Positions 26,009 through 35,240 of a DNA stretch of 64,000 nucleotides are shown one piece after another. The stretch is from Terrimonas sp. (GTDB taxonomy: Bacteria > Bacteroidota > Bacteroidia > Chitinophagales > Chitinophagaceae): contig NZ_QCZJ01000022.1 in NCBI RefSeq assembly GCF_003075435.1, forward strand, positions 1-64,000, given 5' to 3'. The translations under genes were made by a program, and so were the position numbers. The notes beneath the pieces were generated by a model. That model was not told where the DNA came from and did no database searches. It saw only the letters and a list, made by a program, of their open reading frames with translations. Position 1 is the first letter of the stretch. Each line of letters begins with the position of its first letter.

Positions 26009-27952
26009 ATGAAACAAATCTTCATTGCCGTTTTTTTGGTTATATACAGTATCAACCTGTATGCACAAACATTGTTTACTTATAAAGGAGAGAAAGTAGA
26101 CAAGGAAGAATTTTTACGCGCTTTTTATAAGAATAATACCGGCGATAAAAGTGAGCAGGCTATGCGTGAATACCTGAACCTTTTTATTGCTTTTAAGTTA
26201 AAGGTAAAAGCAGCTAAAGATATGCGGCTTGATACATTGGCTGGCCAGAAAAATGATGTTCAAAATTTTCGTGCGCAACTGGAAGAGGAATATACCAATG
26301 ATGAAAAAATGATCCGGAGTTTAAGCAGGGAGGCTTTTGAAAGAAGCCAGAAAGATATACGGTTATCACATATTTTTATTCCGTTTGATAAGAATGCCAC
26401 CAGGCGGGCCACTTCATATACCAATGGTGTTTTTTCAGATACCGCTGCCGCGTTTGCAGTGGCGCAGCAGGCATATACTGCACTGAACAATAAAGAGAAT
26501 TTTACAGCTGTAGCCATGAAGTATTCACAGGATCCATCTGTGGAAACCAATAAAGGAGATATTGGGTATATAACTGTTTTTACCCTTCCTTATGCGCTGG
26601 AAAACATTGCGTATAATTTAAATACAGGTGATTATGCTCCCCCCTATAAAAGCAACCTGGGCTATCATATTATTATGAAAACAGGAGAGCGCCCGGCATT
26701 TGGCAGGATGAGCGCAGCGCAGATATTGCTGGCATATGCTACTCAACCAACTGCAGCAGAAAAAGCCGCACAATCACGCCTGGCAGATTCGTTGTATTCA
26801 ATAATTATAAAAGGTGGAGATTTTGAAGCATTGGCGCGGCAATACAGTGGTGAACGAAATGCCGCTGCAACAGGCGGATTAATGCCTGATTTTGGTGTTG
26901 GACGATATGAACCGGTATTTGAAAATGCGGTATTTTCTTTACAGAAAGATGGTGATGTTACAAAGCCTTTTGAAACACCTTTCGGCATTCATATTGTAAA
27001 ACGAATTAAGCATCAGCCCGTTGCGACAGATACACTGCAGATAAATACTTTGTTCAAAGACCAGGTATTGCAGGATAGCCGTGAAAAAATGGCAAGGGAG
27101 CAATTTGCTAAAGAGGTACTTAATAAAACAGGATATAAAAAAATATTTCAGAACGACGAAGAATTGTGGAACGCGACAGACAGCTTTTTAAATAATAACC
27201 GCATTATACCTTTGAAAGGTATAAATGAAAAAACAGTTTTATTTTCTATAGGCGCCGACCAGGTAACCATGAGTGACTGGACAGCTTATGTACAGGAAAC
27301 GAGAAGAACAACTATTCTGCCCTATAATGAAATGATGAAACAATTTGTTGCATTAAGAGCAAACAGCTACTATCGCCGTAACCTTGAAAAATACGATAGC
27401 CGTTTCCGCGACCAGGTTGCAGAATTTTCTGATGGTAATTTATTATTTGAGGTAATGGAGAGAAAGGTTTGGAATAAAGCTGGGGAAGATAAAACAACTT
27501 TAAAAAAATATTATGATGAACATACGAGTAAGTATATGTGGGGAGAAAGTGCCGGCGTAATATTTTTTACCGTAGCAGATAAAACAACCGCAGAAGAAAT
27601 AAGGAAAGATATTCAACCTTATATAAAAAAATGGAAAGGATTATCAGAAAGTACATCAGGAAAAATTATAGCGGATTCCGCCAGGTTTGATATAGCTCAG
27701 ATTCCCGGCATTAATACCAGTATACAACCTGGCAAACTAACGGAAATGGTTACTGACAGTTCTGACGGCAGCGTGAATTTTGTATATATCATCAATACAT
27801 ATAAAGGGCCTGATCAAAAAAGTTTTGAAGAAGCCCGCGGGCTTGTAATGAATGATTACCAGGCTGTACTGGAAGAGAAATGGCTTACAGAATTAAAGAA
27901 AAAATATCCCGTTAAAGTGAATGAGAAGGTATTTAAATCATTGGTACAGTAA
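26009..27952 (+). CDS. Exported parvulin-type peptidyl-prolyl isomerase
   Basis: 647 residues from the ATG at 26009 (GGAG 7 nt upstream); an upstream ATG at 25979 would spoil the signal peptide. SP at 1-20. Two tandem parvulin (PpiC/SurA-like) domains are visible: the first around 110-225 (HIFIPFDKN...KGDIGYITVF...YHIIMKTGERP), the second around 235-330 (AAQILLAYA...GGLMPDFGVGRYEPVFENAVFSL...FGIHIVKR). A long C-terminal helical region follows. The family folds outer-membrane proteins in the periplasm. Part of the same run as the thioredoxin-like gene. Confidence 0.88.
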   Translation: MKQIFIAVFLVIYSINLYAQTLFTYKGEKVDKEEFLRAFYKNNTGDKSEQAMREYLNLFIAFKLKVKAAKDMRLDTLAGQKNDVQNFRAQLEEEYTNDEKMIRSLSREAFERSQKDIRLSHIFIPFDKNATRRATSYTNGVFSDTAAAFAVAQQAYTALNNKENFTAVAMKYSQDPSVETNKGDIGYITVFTLPYALENIAYNLNTGDYAPPYKSNLGYHIIMKTGERPAFGRMSAAQILLAYATQPTAAEKAAQSRLADSLYSIIIKGGDFEALARQYSGERNAAATGGLMPDFGVGRYEPVFENAVFSLQKDGDVTKPFETPFGIHIVKRIKHQPVATDTLQINTLFKDQVLQDSREKMAREQFAKEVLNKTGYKKIFQNDEELWNATDSFLNNNRIIPLKGINEKTVLFSIGADQVTMSDWTAYVQETRRTTILPYNEMMKQFVALRANSYYRRNLEKYDSRFRDQVAEFSDGNLLFEVMERKVWNKAGEDKTTLKKYYDEHTSKYMWGESAGVIFFTVADKTTAEEIRKDIQPYIKKWKGLSESTSGKIIADSARFDIAQIPGINTSIQPGKLTEMVTDSSDGSVNFVYIINTYKGPDQKSFEEARGLVMNDYQAVLEEKWLTELKKKYPVKVNEKVFKSLVQ

Positions 27953-28039
27953 TCAGCATGAAGTTTTACCTGTAACGTATTCATTTATTCCCGGCGCCTT
28001 TAATGTTTGTTTCCCCATGTGCAGCAAAAAATCGTGATT

Positions 28040-28525
28040 TCAGTTATTATTCCTGTGCGCATCATACTGTTTGGCAAGTATAACAATTTGCCCAAGGTGG
28101 TATGTGTCGTGAGATACAATACCGGAAATAAAAAAATGATAATTATAATTTCTTGCAGGAACTGTTTTTTCAAAAGATGATGTGTTGGATATTAATTCCA
28201 GCAATTCATGTTGTGTTTTTTCCAGAATGGCTTTGATATTACTCCATGCAATATCATTCTCTTTTCCAAATGCTGTAGTATCAAAAGAAGCTTCCTGGTC
28301 TAATTCCCATTTCTCTATACCATTCAAAACCTTTATCAATGCCTGCCGCCATGCAATAATATGACAAACAATCGCTGCAATAGAATGAACATTTCCATGT
28401 GGTTTCCAGAATGCTTTCCCGGTTTCTATCGTAGCCAGTGTATCCTTCAGCGGAATGCAAAGCCAGTTAGGACCTTCATACTCACTTTTTAGTCCTTCTG
28501 TTAACATTCCCGGAATTGTAGTCAT
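28040..28525 (-). CDS. DinB-like four-helix protein
   Basis: 161 residues with the DinB-like metal-binding pattern: a His in the first helix (NVHSIAAIVCHIIAWR) and the C-terminal SHDTYHLGQIVIL motif. The superfamily includes thiol transferases and many uncharacterised cytosolic members. No context hint. The start gives a normal N-terminus. Confidence 0.8.
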   Translation of the reverse strand: MTTIPGMLTEGLKSEYEGPNWLCIPLKDTLATIETGKAFWKPHGNVHSIAAIVCHIIAWRQALIKVLNGIEKWELDQEASFDTTAFGKENDIAWSNIKAILEKTQHELLELISNTSSFEKTVPARNYNYHFFISGIVSHDTYHLGQIVILAKQYDAHRNNN

Positions 28526-28848
28526 AAATATGCAATGATAGATTTTGAAATAATTTGTAATAACATCAATAATGTTGCCGGAAGATGAGTTTCAATTGCT
28601 TAAATAATAATATTTTTTTCTTAACAGCTTAACATTTACGTAATGCTTAGATATTTTTTTTGCATAATGCTATGGCAATTGCGTTCAATTGCTCATTTAC
28701 ACTGATACTTGCCTTGTTACATCAATTCCCGGGAATATTCAAATTACAAAAAAATGCAAACGTTTGCAAGAGTTGTGAACTAACCAAATCAAAATTATAA
28801 TACTATGTTTACCTGCAACAAATTAATTAACCAAAATTACCTAAGCTT
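28526..28848. other. Intergenic region upstream of susC
   Basis: 323 bp between the divergent DinB-like and SusC genes. It holds a perfect 14-bp LacI-type palindrome at 28755-28768 (listed separately). I see no gene or RNA. Confidence 0.6.
28755..28768. promoter_or_regulatory. Perfect LacI-type operator upstream of susC
   Basis: TGCAAACGTTTGCA is a perfect palindrome with the central CG and AA/TT flanks characteristic of LacI-family operators. It lies 81 bp upstream of the SusC start. The palindrome is seen directly; its recognition by a LacI regulator is inferred from family preference. No LacI gene is in the window. Confidence 0.55.
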
Positions 28849-31830
28849 ATGAGACAACGATTGCTATGGTTAATGGTATTGCTATTACCATTATCTCTGT
28901 GCCTGTCGGCGCAAGCTCAAAAAACCGTAACCGGTACCGTTAAAACCGAAACCGGTGAAGCAGTTGCCGGTGCTACTGTTACGGCAGAAAATGTTTCCTC
29001 CAGATCGAGATCAACCGTTACAACTGATGGCGAGGGCGTATTTACTTTTTCAGGACTCGCAAACGGGCGCTACAATTTTACTATAAGTTATGTAGGTTAT
29101 GCTACAGAGTCAGTAAATGGCACTGTTGGTGATAACGGTCTGCAGCTTTCAGTTACTTTAAGAGTGGCTGCCCAAAACCTTGAAGATGTGGTGGTGGTGG
29201 GCTACGGTACCCAGCGTAAAAAAGATGTGACGGGTGCTGTAAAATCAGTAAAGGCTGAATCTTTTAACAGGGGTATTGTAAATAACCCGCAACAATTATT
29301 GCAAGGTAAGGTTGCCGGTGTAAACATCACCAGCACAAGCGGTGAGCCCGGCGCCAATACAAATATCGTAATTCGCGGGGCTGGTACTGTTAGAGGTGGC
29401 AGCGGGCCTTTGTTTGTGATTGATGGCGTTCCGCTTGATAATGCAGGTACCGGCGGCGGAGATCCTTTGAACTTTTTAAATCCACAGGATATCGCGTCAA
29501 TGGATGTACTTAAAGATGCATCCGCTACAGCTATATATGGTTCACGCGGCGCTAATGGTGTAGTGATTGTTACTACCAAAAGAGGACGTGCCGGAACTTC
29601 TACTTTAAATTATACCTCCAGTGCCGGCATTTCGAATGTAGCACGCATGCTGCCTGTATTTTCTACTGAAGAATTTAAAAAGCAGGTAGTAGCTGTAGGC
29701 GGAGATCTTGAAGACGAAGGTTCTTCAACCAACTGGCAGAAGGAAATTTTCAGGAAAGGAACAACTTTCGAAAACAATCTCACATTAAGCGGCGGTGCTA
29801 ATAAGCTGGTTTATTATGCTTCATTAAATGCGCAAAATCAAAACGGTATTTTAAAAGGAAGCAACCTCAAGAGATATACCGGAAGATTTAACGCTACACA
29901 AAAATTTCTTGATGATCGTTTATCCGTTGACGTTAATCTGACGGCAAGCAATACGAATAATCGTCGTCCGCCGATAGAATCTTTATTGGGAAGTGCTATT
30001 TCCAATAATCCTACTTTTCCTGCACGTGATGCTGATGGCAATCCTGCAAAATTCGAGAATATGAGTAACCCGTTGCTCGAATTGGAATTGTATAAAGATG
30101 TGGCAAGCATCAACCGTATAATGGGAAATATTTCCCCTACCGTCAAAATAATTGACGGACTTACTTACCGTCTTAATTTTGGTATTGACAACTCCAACAG
30201 TACCCGCGATTATGTTTCTTATGCAAGCGCGGTTCCTCAAAGGGACGGAAGACTTGAAACGCAATTGACACATATCCGCAACAGGCTTATTGAAAATTAT
30301 CTTACTTATACTACTGATATAAACAAGCATAGCATTTCTGCTTTAGCAGGTCATTCTTATCAGAATATCCTGTATCATTTCCGGGGTTACAGTGTAAATA
30401 AACTACCGATTAATGATCTTGATCCTGTTTACAATCCCGGTAGCGGACAAGAGTTAACGCTTGCAAATAATAAGCCTTATGGTAATGCAAACATTAATGA
30501 GATACAGTCTTTTTTTGCACGTATCAACTATGGCTTTGATAACAGGTATATGCTGACTGTTAATTTCAGGATGGATGGTTCAACCAAATTTGGAGAAAAC
30601 AATAAATACGGCTATTTCCCGTCATTTTCTGCCAAATGGAATATTAAAGGAGAAGAATTCATGAAGAATTCCGCTTTCAGTGCATTGGCACTCAGGGCTG
30701 GCTGGGGATTGACCGGTAACCAGGAAATTCCACCAAAAGTTACACAGGCATTATATCAAACAACCGTTTCTTCAGGTTCAAGTTATCCTTTGTATCCAAC
30801 AGGAGCTTACCCCGGCGGTACGGTATATTCAAGGTTGGCTAATCCCAACCTCAAATGGGAAGTTTCCCGCCAAACCAATATCGGCTTAGACTTTGGATTA
30901 CTGGATGGTGCATTGAGCGGTTCAATAGACTGGTTCCATAAAGTATCAGAAAACATTTTATTATCTATTCCTCCACAAGATCCTGTTCAGCCAAGTCCCC
31001 AGTACTGGGCTAATATACCAGGCATGGAAATTACCAACACCGGCGTGGAAATTGACCTGGAGTACAGAAAAAAATTCTCTGCTAATTTAACCTGGGGTAT
31101 TGGTGGTAATGCCACTTTCATGAAAAATAATGTAACCGGTTCTCCCTACCAGGTAATATTCTCTGGTTATGCAACCGGTTCAGGGCTTACCAGCGCTACA
31201 TTAAATGGTTATATCAATAATCAGCCTATAGGCACATTTTACCTGCTTGAATTTACAGGTATAGGTGCTGATGGTACAAGCCAGTATGCAGATACGGATA
31301 AAGACGGCGTGGTAACTGCAAAAGATCGTATTGCAGCCGGTACAGCTGTACCAAAATACCTCTACAACTTCTTTACCAATCTTTCTTACAAAGGTTTTGA
31401 TTTCAGTGTGAACTTTAACGGCGTTGGCGGTAACAAGATTTATGACAATACTGCTACATCTAATTTTTACAGAGCAAAAATTGCCAAGAATGTAAATACC
31501 ACTTCAGAAGCGGTACAGTATGCTAATGAATCCATTAATAACCCGGCAAGTGTTAGCACAAGGTATCTGAAAGATGGCGCCTTCCTGAGGCTTAATAATG
31601 CTATGTTGGCTTATAACTTCAAAACAAGCAGCCTTGGTATTCAGAAATGGATTACCGGTTTGCGCCTGTCTGTTACAGCGCAAAACCTGTTTGTAATTAC
31701 CAAATATGATGGATACGATCCTGAGGTAAATGGCGAAAGACCGATTGACGGGGTATTGTCTTACGGTATAGATTACCTGAGCTATCCCAAAGCGCGTTCG
31801 GTTATTTTCGGTTTAAATCTGTCATTCTAA
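28849..31830 (+). CDS. SusC/RagA-type TonB-linked outer-membrane transporter
   Basis: 993 residues. Signal peptide at 1-22. An N-terminal carboxypeptidase-regulatory-like beta domain (about 26-105) is followed by a TonB plug (about 110-240) with the SusC hallmark VVVGYGTQRKKDVTGAV and the IYGSRGANGVVIVTTKRG plug end, then a C-terminal 22-strand beta barrel. It forms a Sus-type nutrient uptake pair with the SusD gene 12 bp downstream. Neither a glycoside hydrolase nor an ECF/anti-sigma pair is adjacent, so the ligand is unknown and control is probably by another route, perhaps the LacI-type palindrome. Confidence 0.95.
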   Translation: MRQRLLWLMVLLLPLSLCLSAQAQKTVTGTVKTETGEAVAGATVTAENVSSRSRSTVTTDGEGVFTFSGLANGRYNFTISYVGYATESVNGTVGDNGLQLSVTLRVAAQNLEDVVVVGYGTQRKKDVTGAVKSVKAESFNRGIVNNPQQLLQGKVAGVNITSTSGEPGANTNIVIRGAGTVRGGSGPLFVIDGVPLDNAGTGGGDPLNFLNPQDIASMDVLKDASATAIYGSRGANGVVIVTTKRGRAGTSTLNYTSSAGISNVARMLPVFSTEEFKKQVVAVGGDLEDEGSSTNWQKEIFRKGTTFENNLTLSGGANKLVYYASLNAQNQNGILKGSNLKRYTGRFNATQKFLDDRLSVDVNLTASNTNNRRPPIESLLGSAISNNPTFPARDADGNPAKFENMSNPLLELELYKDVASINRIMGNISPTVKIIDGLTYRLNFGIDNSNSTRDYVSYASAVPQRDGRLETQLTHIRNRLIENYLTYTTDINKHSISALAGHSYQNILYHFRGYSVNKLPINDLDPVYNPGSGQELTLANNKPYGNANINEIQSFFARINYGFDNRYMLTVNFRMDGSTKFGENNKYGYFPSFSAKWNIKGEEFMKNSAFSALALRAGWGLTGNQEIPPKVTQALYQTTVSSGSSYPLYPTGAYPGGTVYSRLANPNLKWEVSRQTNIGLDFGLLDGALSGSIDWFHKVSENILLSIPPQDPVQPSPQYWANIPGMEITNTGVEIDLEYRKKFSANLTWGIGGNATFMKNNVTGSPYQVIFSGYATGSGLTSATLNGYINNQPIGTFYLLEFTGIGADGTSQYADTDKDGVVTAKDRIAAGTAVPKYLYNFFTNLSYKGFDFSVNFNGVGGNKIYDNTATSNFYRAKIAKNVNTTSEAVQYANESINNPASVSTRYLKDGAFLRLNNAMLAYNFKTSSLGIQKWITGLRLSVTAQNLFVITKYDGYDPEVNGERPIDGVLSYGIDYLSYPKARSVIFGLNLSF

Positions 31831-31842
31831 AATTTGAACAAA

Positions 31843-33525
31843 ATGATCAAGAAAATATTTTATATCCTTTCATTATCTGCAGTAGTAACTGTGCTCGGCA
31901 GTTGTACTAAGTTAAATGAAGAAATACTGGATGAAACATCCAGTACAGGATCAACAGATAAAGAAATTGCGGAAGGTATTATAGCGCCTGTATATGCCAT
32001 TCTTCCGGGCTTATTTCAACATACGCAGTATTTCGCATTACAGCAAATATCAACTGATGAGGCTATTCTGCCATACAGGGGCGGAACAGACTGGGGTGAT
32101 AATGGTATTTATATTTCGCTGCACAAGCATGAAACAACCAGTAGTGATCCGAATGTTAGGAATGTTTGGAATAACATTACCCAGGGAATTTCAAGAACTG
32201 TTTTAGCGCTCAATACTTTGAATACTAATACAGATTCAAATACCCCTTTATTTATTGCAGAAGCAAGGGGCATGCGTGCCTATTATAATCTTTTGTGCCT
32301 CGATTTATTTGGAATTGCTTTTCAGAAAGATAACCTGGATGTAACTTCTACTGTTTTAAGAGGGAGTGAGGCAATAGAATACATTAAGTCAGAACTGCTT
32401 GCGATTGAGCCCATCGTTCGCGATGATACAGGGCCGGGCAGGATTACAAAAGCGGCTGTATGGGGATTGCTCGCAAGATTACATTTGCAATCAGCAGTAT
32501 ACAGGGATATTTATGCATCATCATTCTCCTTTACCAGCGATGATATGGATAAGGTGATCCAATACTGCGATAATATCATCAATTCAGGCAAGTTTGCGCT
32601 TTCACCTGAATATTTTGAAGTATTTGATGATGAAAATCACACCAATAAAGAATTGATTTTCGCGGTGGATCAGAGAGCAGATCTGAACGGGCATAACCGT
32701 ATGGCATACTTCTCCCTGTCCGGCGATCAGTTTCCTTTACCTGCTTACCCTGGTGCAAATGGCACAGATGGTCCTGGCATTACTTCAGATTTTTATCAGT
32801 CATGGGCACAGGCCTATGCACCTGATGATCCTGCTGATATGGATGGACGTTTCCTTAAACGTAATCTCGATACAACGCAAACCTGCCTTCCTGCCAACCA
32901 GTTTGAAATTGACCGTGGTATATTAAGGGGGCAACAATATGGACTGATAAGAACAAATGGTGTTTTTGAAACCTGTGGTAACGGAGATATGAAGGTGGGC
33001 AAGTTATATAACAATACCCGTAACCGCCCTGATTTGCCTGTGTACTTTACAGAGTTGATTGATTTCACTACTGCAGGCAGCAATTACAACAACGGTTACA
33101 GAGTAGAGAAATATGAATTCAGCAAAGGTTCAGTAAGTGGCAGAAATTTTGGAGAACATGATATTGTTATTTTGCGCCTCGCTGATATTTACCTGATGCG
33201 TGCCGAAGCTAAACTGCGTAAAGGCTCAGGTAATGAAGCTGCTGCTCTTGCAGATGTAAATACAGTACGTGCTTCAAGAACAGCCCGTATAACTCCCCCG
33301 GCATTAACGGAGATGAATCTCGATTTACTTTTCCGTGAAAGAGGTTTTGAATTGTATTGGGAAAATGTTCGTCGTACCGATATGATCCGTTTCGGAAAAT
33401 ACGAAGGTACATGGACAGAGAAAACAAACTCAGATACTAAAAAGAGAATATTCCCCATACCGCAAAATGCCATTGATGGAGCATCGAGCCTTCCGGGTTA
33501 CCTGGTGCAGAATGACGGATATTGA
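31843..33525 (+). CDS. SusD/RagB-type surface lipoprotein
   Basis: 560 residues from the ATG at 31843; an in-frame TTG lies 9 nt upstream. Signal peptide with lipobox VLGSC (lipidated Cys about residue 21). A TPR-containing SusD-like N-terminal half is followed by the RagB/SusD C-terminal domain (LRLADIYLMRAEAKLRKG, and the RERGFELYWENVRRTDMIRFGKY motif). SusD captures ligands at the surface and caps the SusC barrel. A strong terminator follows. Confidence 0.94.
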   Translation: MIKKIFYILSLSAVVTVLGSCTKLNEEILDETSSTGSTDKEIAEGIIAPVYAILPGLFQHTQYFALQQISTDEAILPYRGGTDWGDNGIYISLHKHETTSSDPNVRNVWNNITQGISRTVLALNTLNTNTDSNTPLFIAEARGMRAYYNLLCLDLFGIAFQKDNLDVTSTVLRGSEAIEYIKSELLAIEPIVRDDTGPGRITKAAVWGLLARLHLQSAVYRDIYASSFSFTSDDMDKVIQYCDNIINSGKFALSPEYFEVFDDENHTNKELIFAVDQRADLNGHNRMAYFSLSGDQFPLPAYPGANGTDGPGITSDFYQSWAQAYAPDDPADMDGRFLKRNLDTTQTCLPANQFEIDRGILRGQQYGLIRTNGVFETCGNGDMKVGKLYNNTRNRPDLPVYFTELIDFTTAGSNYNNGYRVEKYEFSKGSVSGRNFGEHDIVILRLADIYLMRAEAKLRKGSGNEAAALADVNTVRASRTARITPPALTEMNLDLLFRERGFELYWENVRRTDMIRFGKYEGTWTEKTNSDTKKRIFPIPQNAIDGASSLPGYLVQNDGY

Positions 33526-33546
33526 TATTAATTTATAGAAATAGAA

Positions 33547-33580
33547 AACCGGGGTTGCATAATGCAGCCCCGGTTTTTTA
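33547..33580 (+). terminator. Intrinsic terminator of the susC-susD operon
   Basis: AACCGGGG (33547-33554) pairs with CCCCGGTT (33568-33575), extended by GCAT/ATGC inside the loop, then a T-run to 33579. It lies 22 bp after the susD stop. Confidence 0.85.
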
Positions 33581-33652
33581 TTTCAGAACAGGGAGGCTAT
33601 TGAAAGAAAATATCTTTTTTTATACAGCGTTTTAGGTAAAACTCTTTCGCGT

Positions 33653-34189
33653 ATGAAACTGGTTTTTTATGCTATCGGCTGCACTTTCGCTTTATGGTCA
33701 ATCTCCTGCAAAAAAATTTCGGAGTTAACGAAGTTTGATATGAAGTATAATTGCGAAACAACAATACAAGCCGGAGTAGCAACACTCATCCCATTCGACA
33801 TTAATACTCCCGATGTGGAAACTCAATCTGAAGATCAGTTTGAGGGACATAATACTGCTAAAAATCTTATTGAAACAATCACATTAAAAGAGATGAAAAT
33901 TACGATCACCAATCCTGAGGATCAAAGCTTTGATTTTTTAAAAAGTATTGAGGTATATATTTCTGCAGATAGCCAGGAAGAACTGAAAGCCGCCTGGAAA
34001 AATAATATGCCGGATGCCGGTGTGAAGGAGATCGTTTTAGAGTGCAGTAACGCGAATTTAAAACCGTACCTGATGAACGATAAATATAAGCTTCGTTTAA
34101 AAACCACAACTGATAAAGTGCTGAATAAAGATGTAACCATCAGGATATCCAGCACATTTCGTGTTGATGCTAAGATATTAGGATTGTAA
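33653..34189 (+). CDS. Hypothetical lipoprotein
   Basis: 178 residues. Short signal peptide with a SISC lipobox (Cys about residue 19). The mature part alternates predicted beta strands with charged segments, looking like a small immunoglobulin- or beta-sandwich-like domain. It stands after the susC-susD terminator with its own start, and no recognisable family motif was found. Confidence 0.7.
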   Translation: MKLVFYAIGCTFALWSISCKKISELTKFDMKYNCETTIQAGVATLIPFDINTPDVETQSEDQFEGHNTAKNLIETITLKEMKITITNPEDQSFDFLKSIEVYISADSQEELKAAWKNNMPDAGVKEIVLECSNANLKPYLMNDKYKLRLKTTTDKVLNKDVTIRISSTFRVDAKILGL

Positions 34190-34348
34190 CCATGATTGCC
34201 TGCAAGATACAAGCCATGCTTATTGCGCATTTCTGTGGCTATTTAACGAATATTTCTGGCTGTAACACCCCCCTGCAACCTGCAACAAAATTCAGGCTCA
34301 CATCTATCCTTTCACTTCTCAGGTTTTACTAATTTTCCATTCACTAAC

Positions 34349-35116
34349 TTACCGCTTTATCTCCAGGTATACCGGGCAATGATCACTATGCTTTACATCA
34401 GGATATATTTCCGCATCAACCAGCCTGTTGCGCAAAGGTTCGGTAACGTTTATATAATCAATTCTCCAACCTTTATTATTTAGTCTTACGCTCGGAAACC
34501 GCTGGCTCCACCAGCTATATCTATGTGGTTCCGGATGAAATACGCGAAAAGTATCAATCCATTTACTTTCAATATACTTATCCATCCAGGTTCTCTCCTC
34601 CGGCAAAAATCCGGAAGACTTTTTGTTTCCTTTGGGATCATGAATATCTATTTCTTTATGCGCAATATTGTAGTCACCACATAAAATAAGATTAGGGAAT
34701 TGCAGCCGTAATTTTTCGAGGTATACAAAAAACTCATCCAGCCATTCATATTTGAATGATTGCCTTTCATCGCCGCTGGTGCCGGAAGGGAAATAAGCAT
34801 TGATCAGCCGGATATCTCCAAAATCGAGCTGAATTACCCGTCCTTCATCGTCACTTACCTTATGCCCCGTACCAAACACAACATTATCCGGCCTTATTTT
34901 AGTAAATACTGCCACACCGCTATAGCCTTTTTTTTGAGCACTATACCAGTAATCGTGGTAGCCAAGATCATTGAAAAGGGTATGATCAACGTTCTCTTTT
35001 TGCGCCTTGGTTTCCTGGATGCAGATAACATCCGCAGGATCGGTTTTCAGCCAATCTAAAAAACCTTTATTAATAGCGGCACGAATGCCATTGAGATTAT
35101 AAGATATAATACGCAT
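34349..35116 (-). CDS. xthA: Exodeoxyribonuclease III (AP endonuclease)
   Basis: 255 residues, EEP superfamily. Catalytic motifs are visible: the N-terminal ISYNLNGIRAAINKG (Asn/Asp metal position), IQETKAQ (catalytic Glu), CGDYNIAH, RIDYINV and the catalytic SDHCPVYL (Asp/His). It cleaves abasic DNA and 3'-blocked ends in base-excision repair. Divergent from the AsmA-like gene. Confidence 0.94.
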   Translation of the reverse strand: MRIISYNLNGIRAAINKGFLDWLKTDPADVICIQETKAQKENVDHTLFNDLGYHDYWYSAQKKGYSGVAVFTKIRPDNVVFGTGHKVSDDEGRVIQLDFGDIRLINAYFPSGTSGDERQSFKYEWLDEFFVYLEKLRLQFPNLILCGDYNIAHKEIDIHDPKGNKKSSGFLPEERTWMDKYIESKWIDTFRVFHPEPHRYSWWSQRFPSVRLNNKGWRIDYINVTEPLRNRLVDAEIYPDVKHSDHCPVYLEIKR

Positions 35117-35184
35117 ATATAATTTGATAAAACGTTATAAATGCAAGATATGATAAGCGATGCAAAATAGGTATTAGTATATAA

Positions 35185-35219
35185 TTGCTTATTATATTTA
35201 TATTAATGTGGTAGTTTTG
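35185..35219 (+). promoter_or_regulatory. Candidate promoter of the AsmA-like gene
   Basis: TTG at 35185-35187 and TAGTTTTG at 35212-35219 (exact TAnnTTTG). The spacer is 24 nt, slightly long. The -7 box covers the upstream in-frame GTG at 35208, which supports the ATG at 35241 as the real start. Confidence 0.5.
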
Positions 35220-35240
35220 CCGCCGTTATTATTCAAACTT

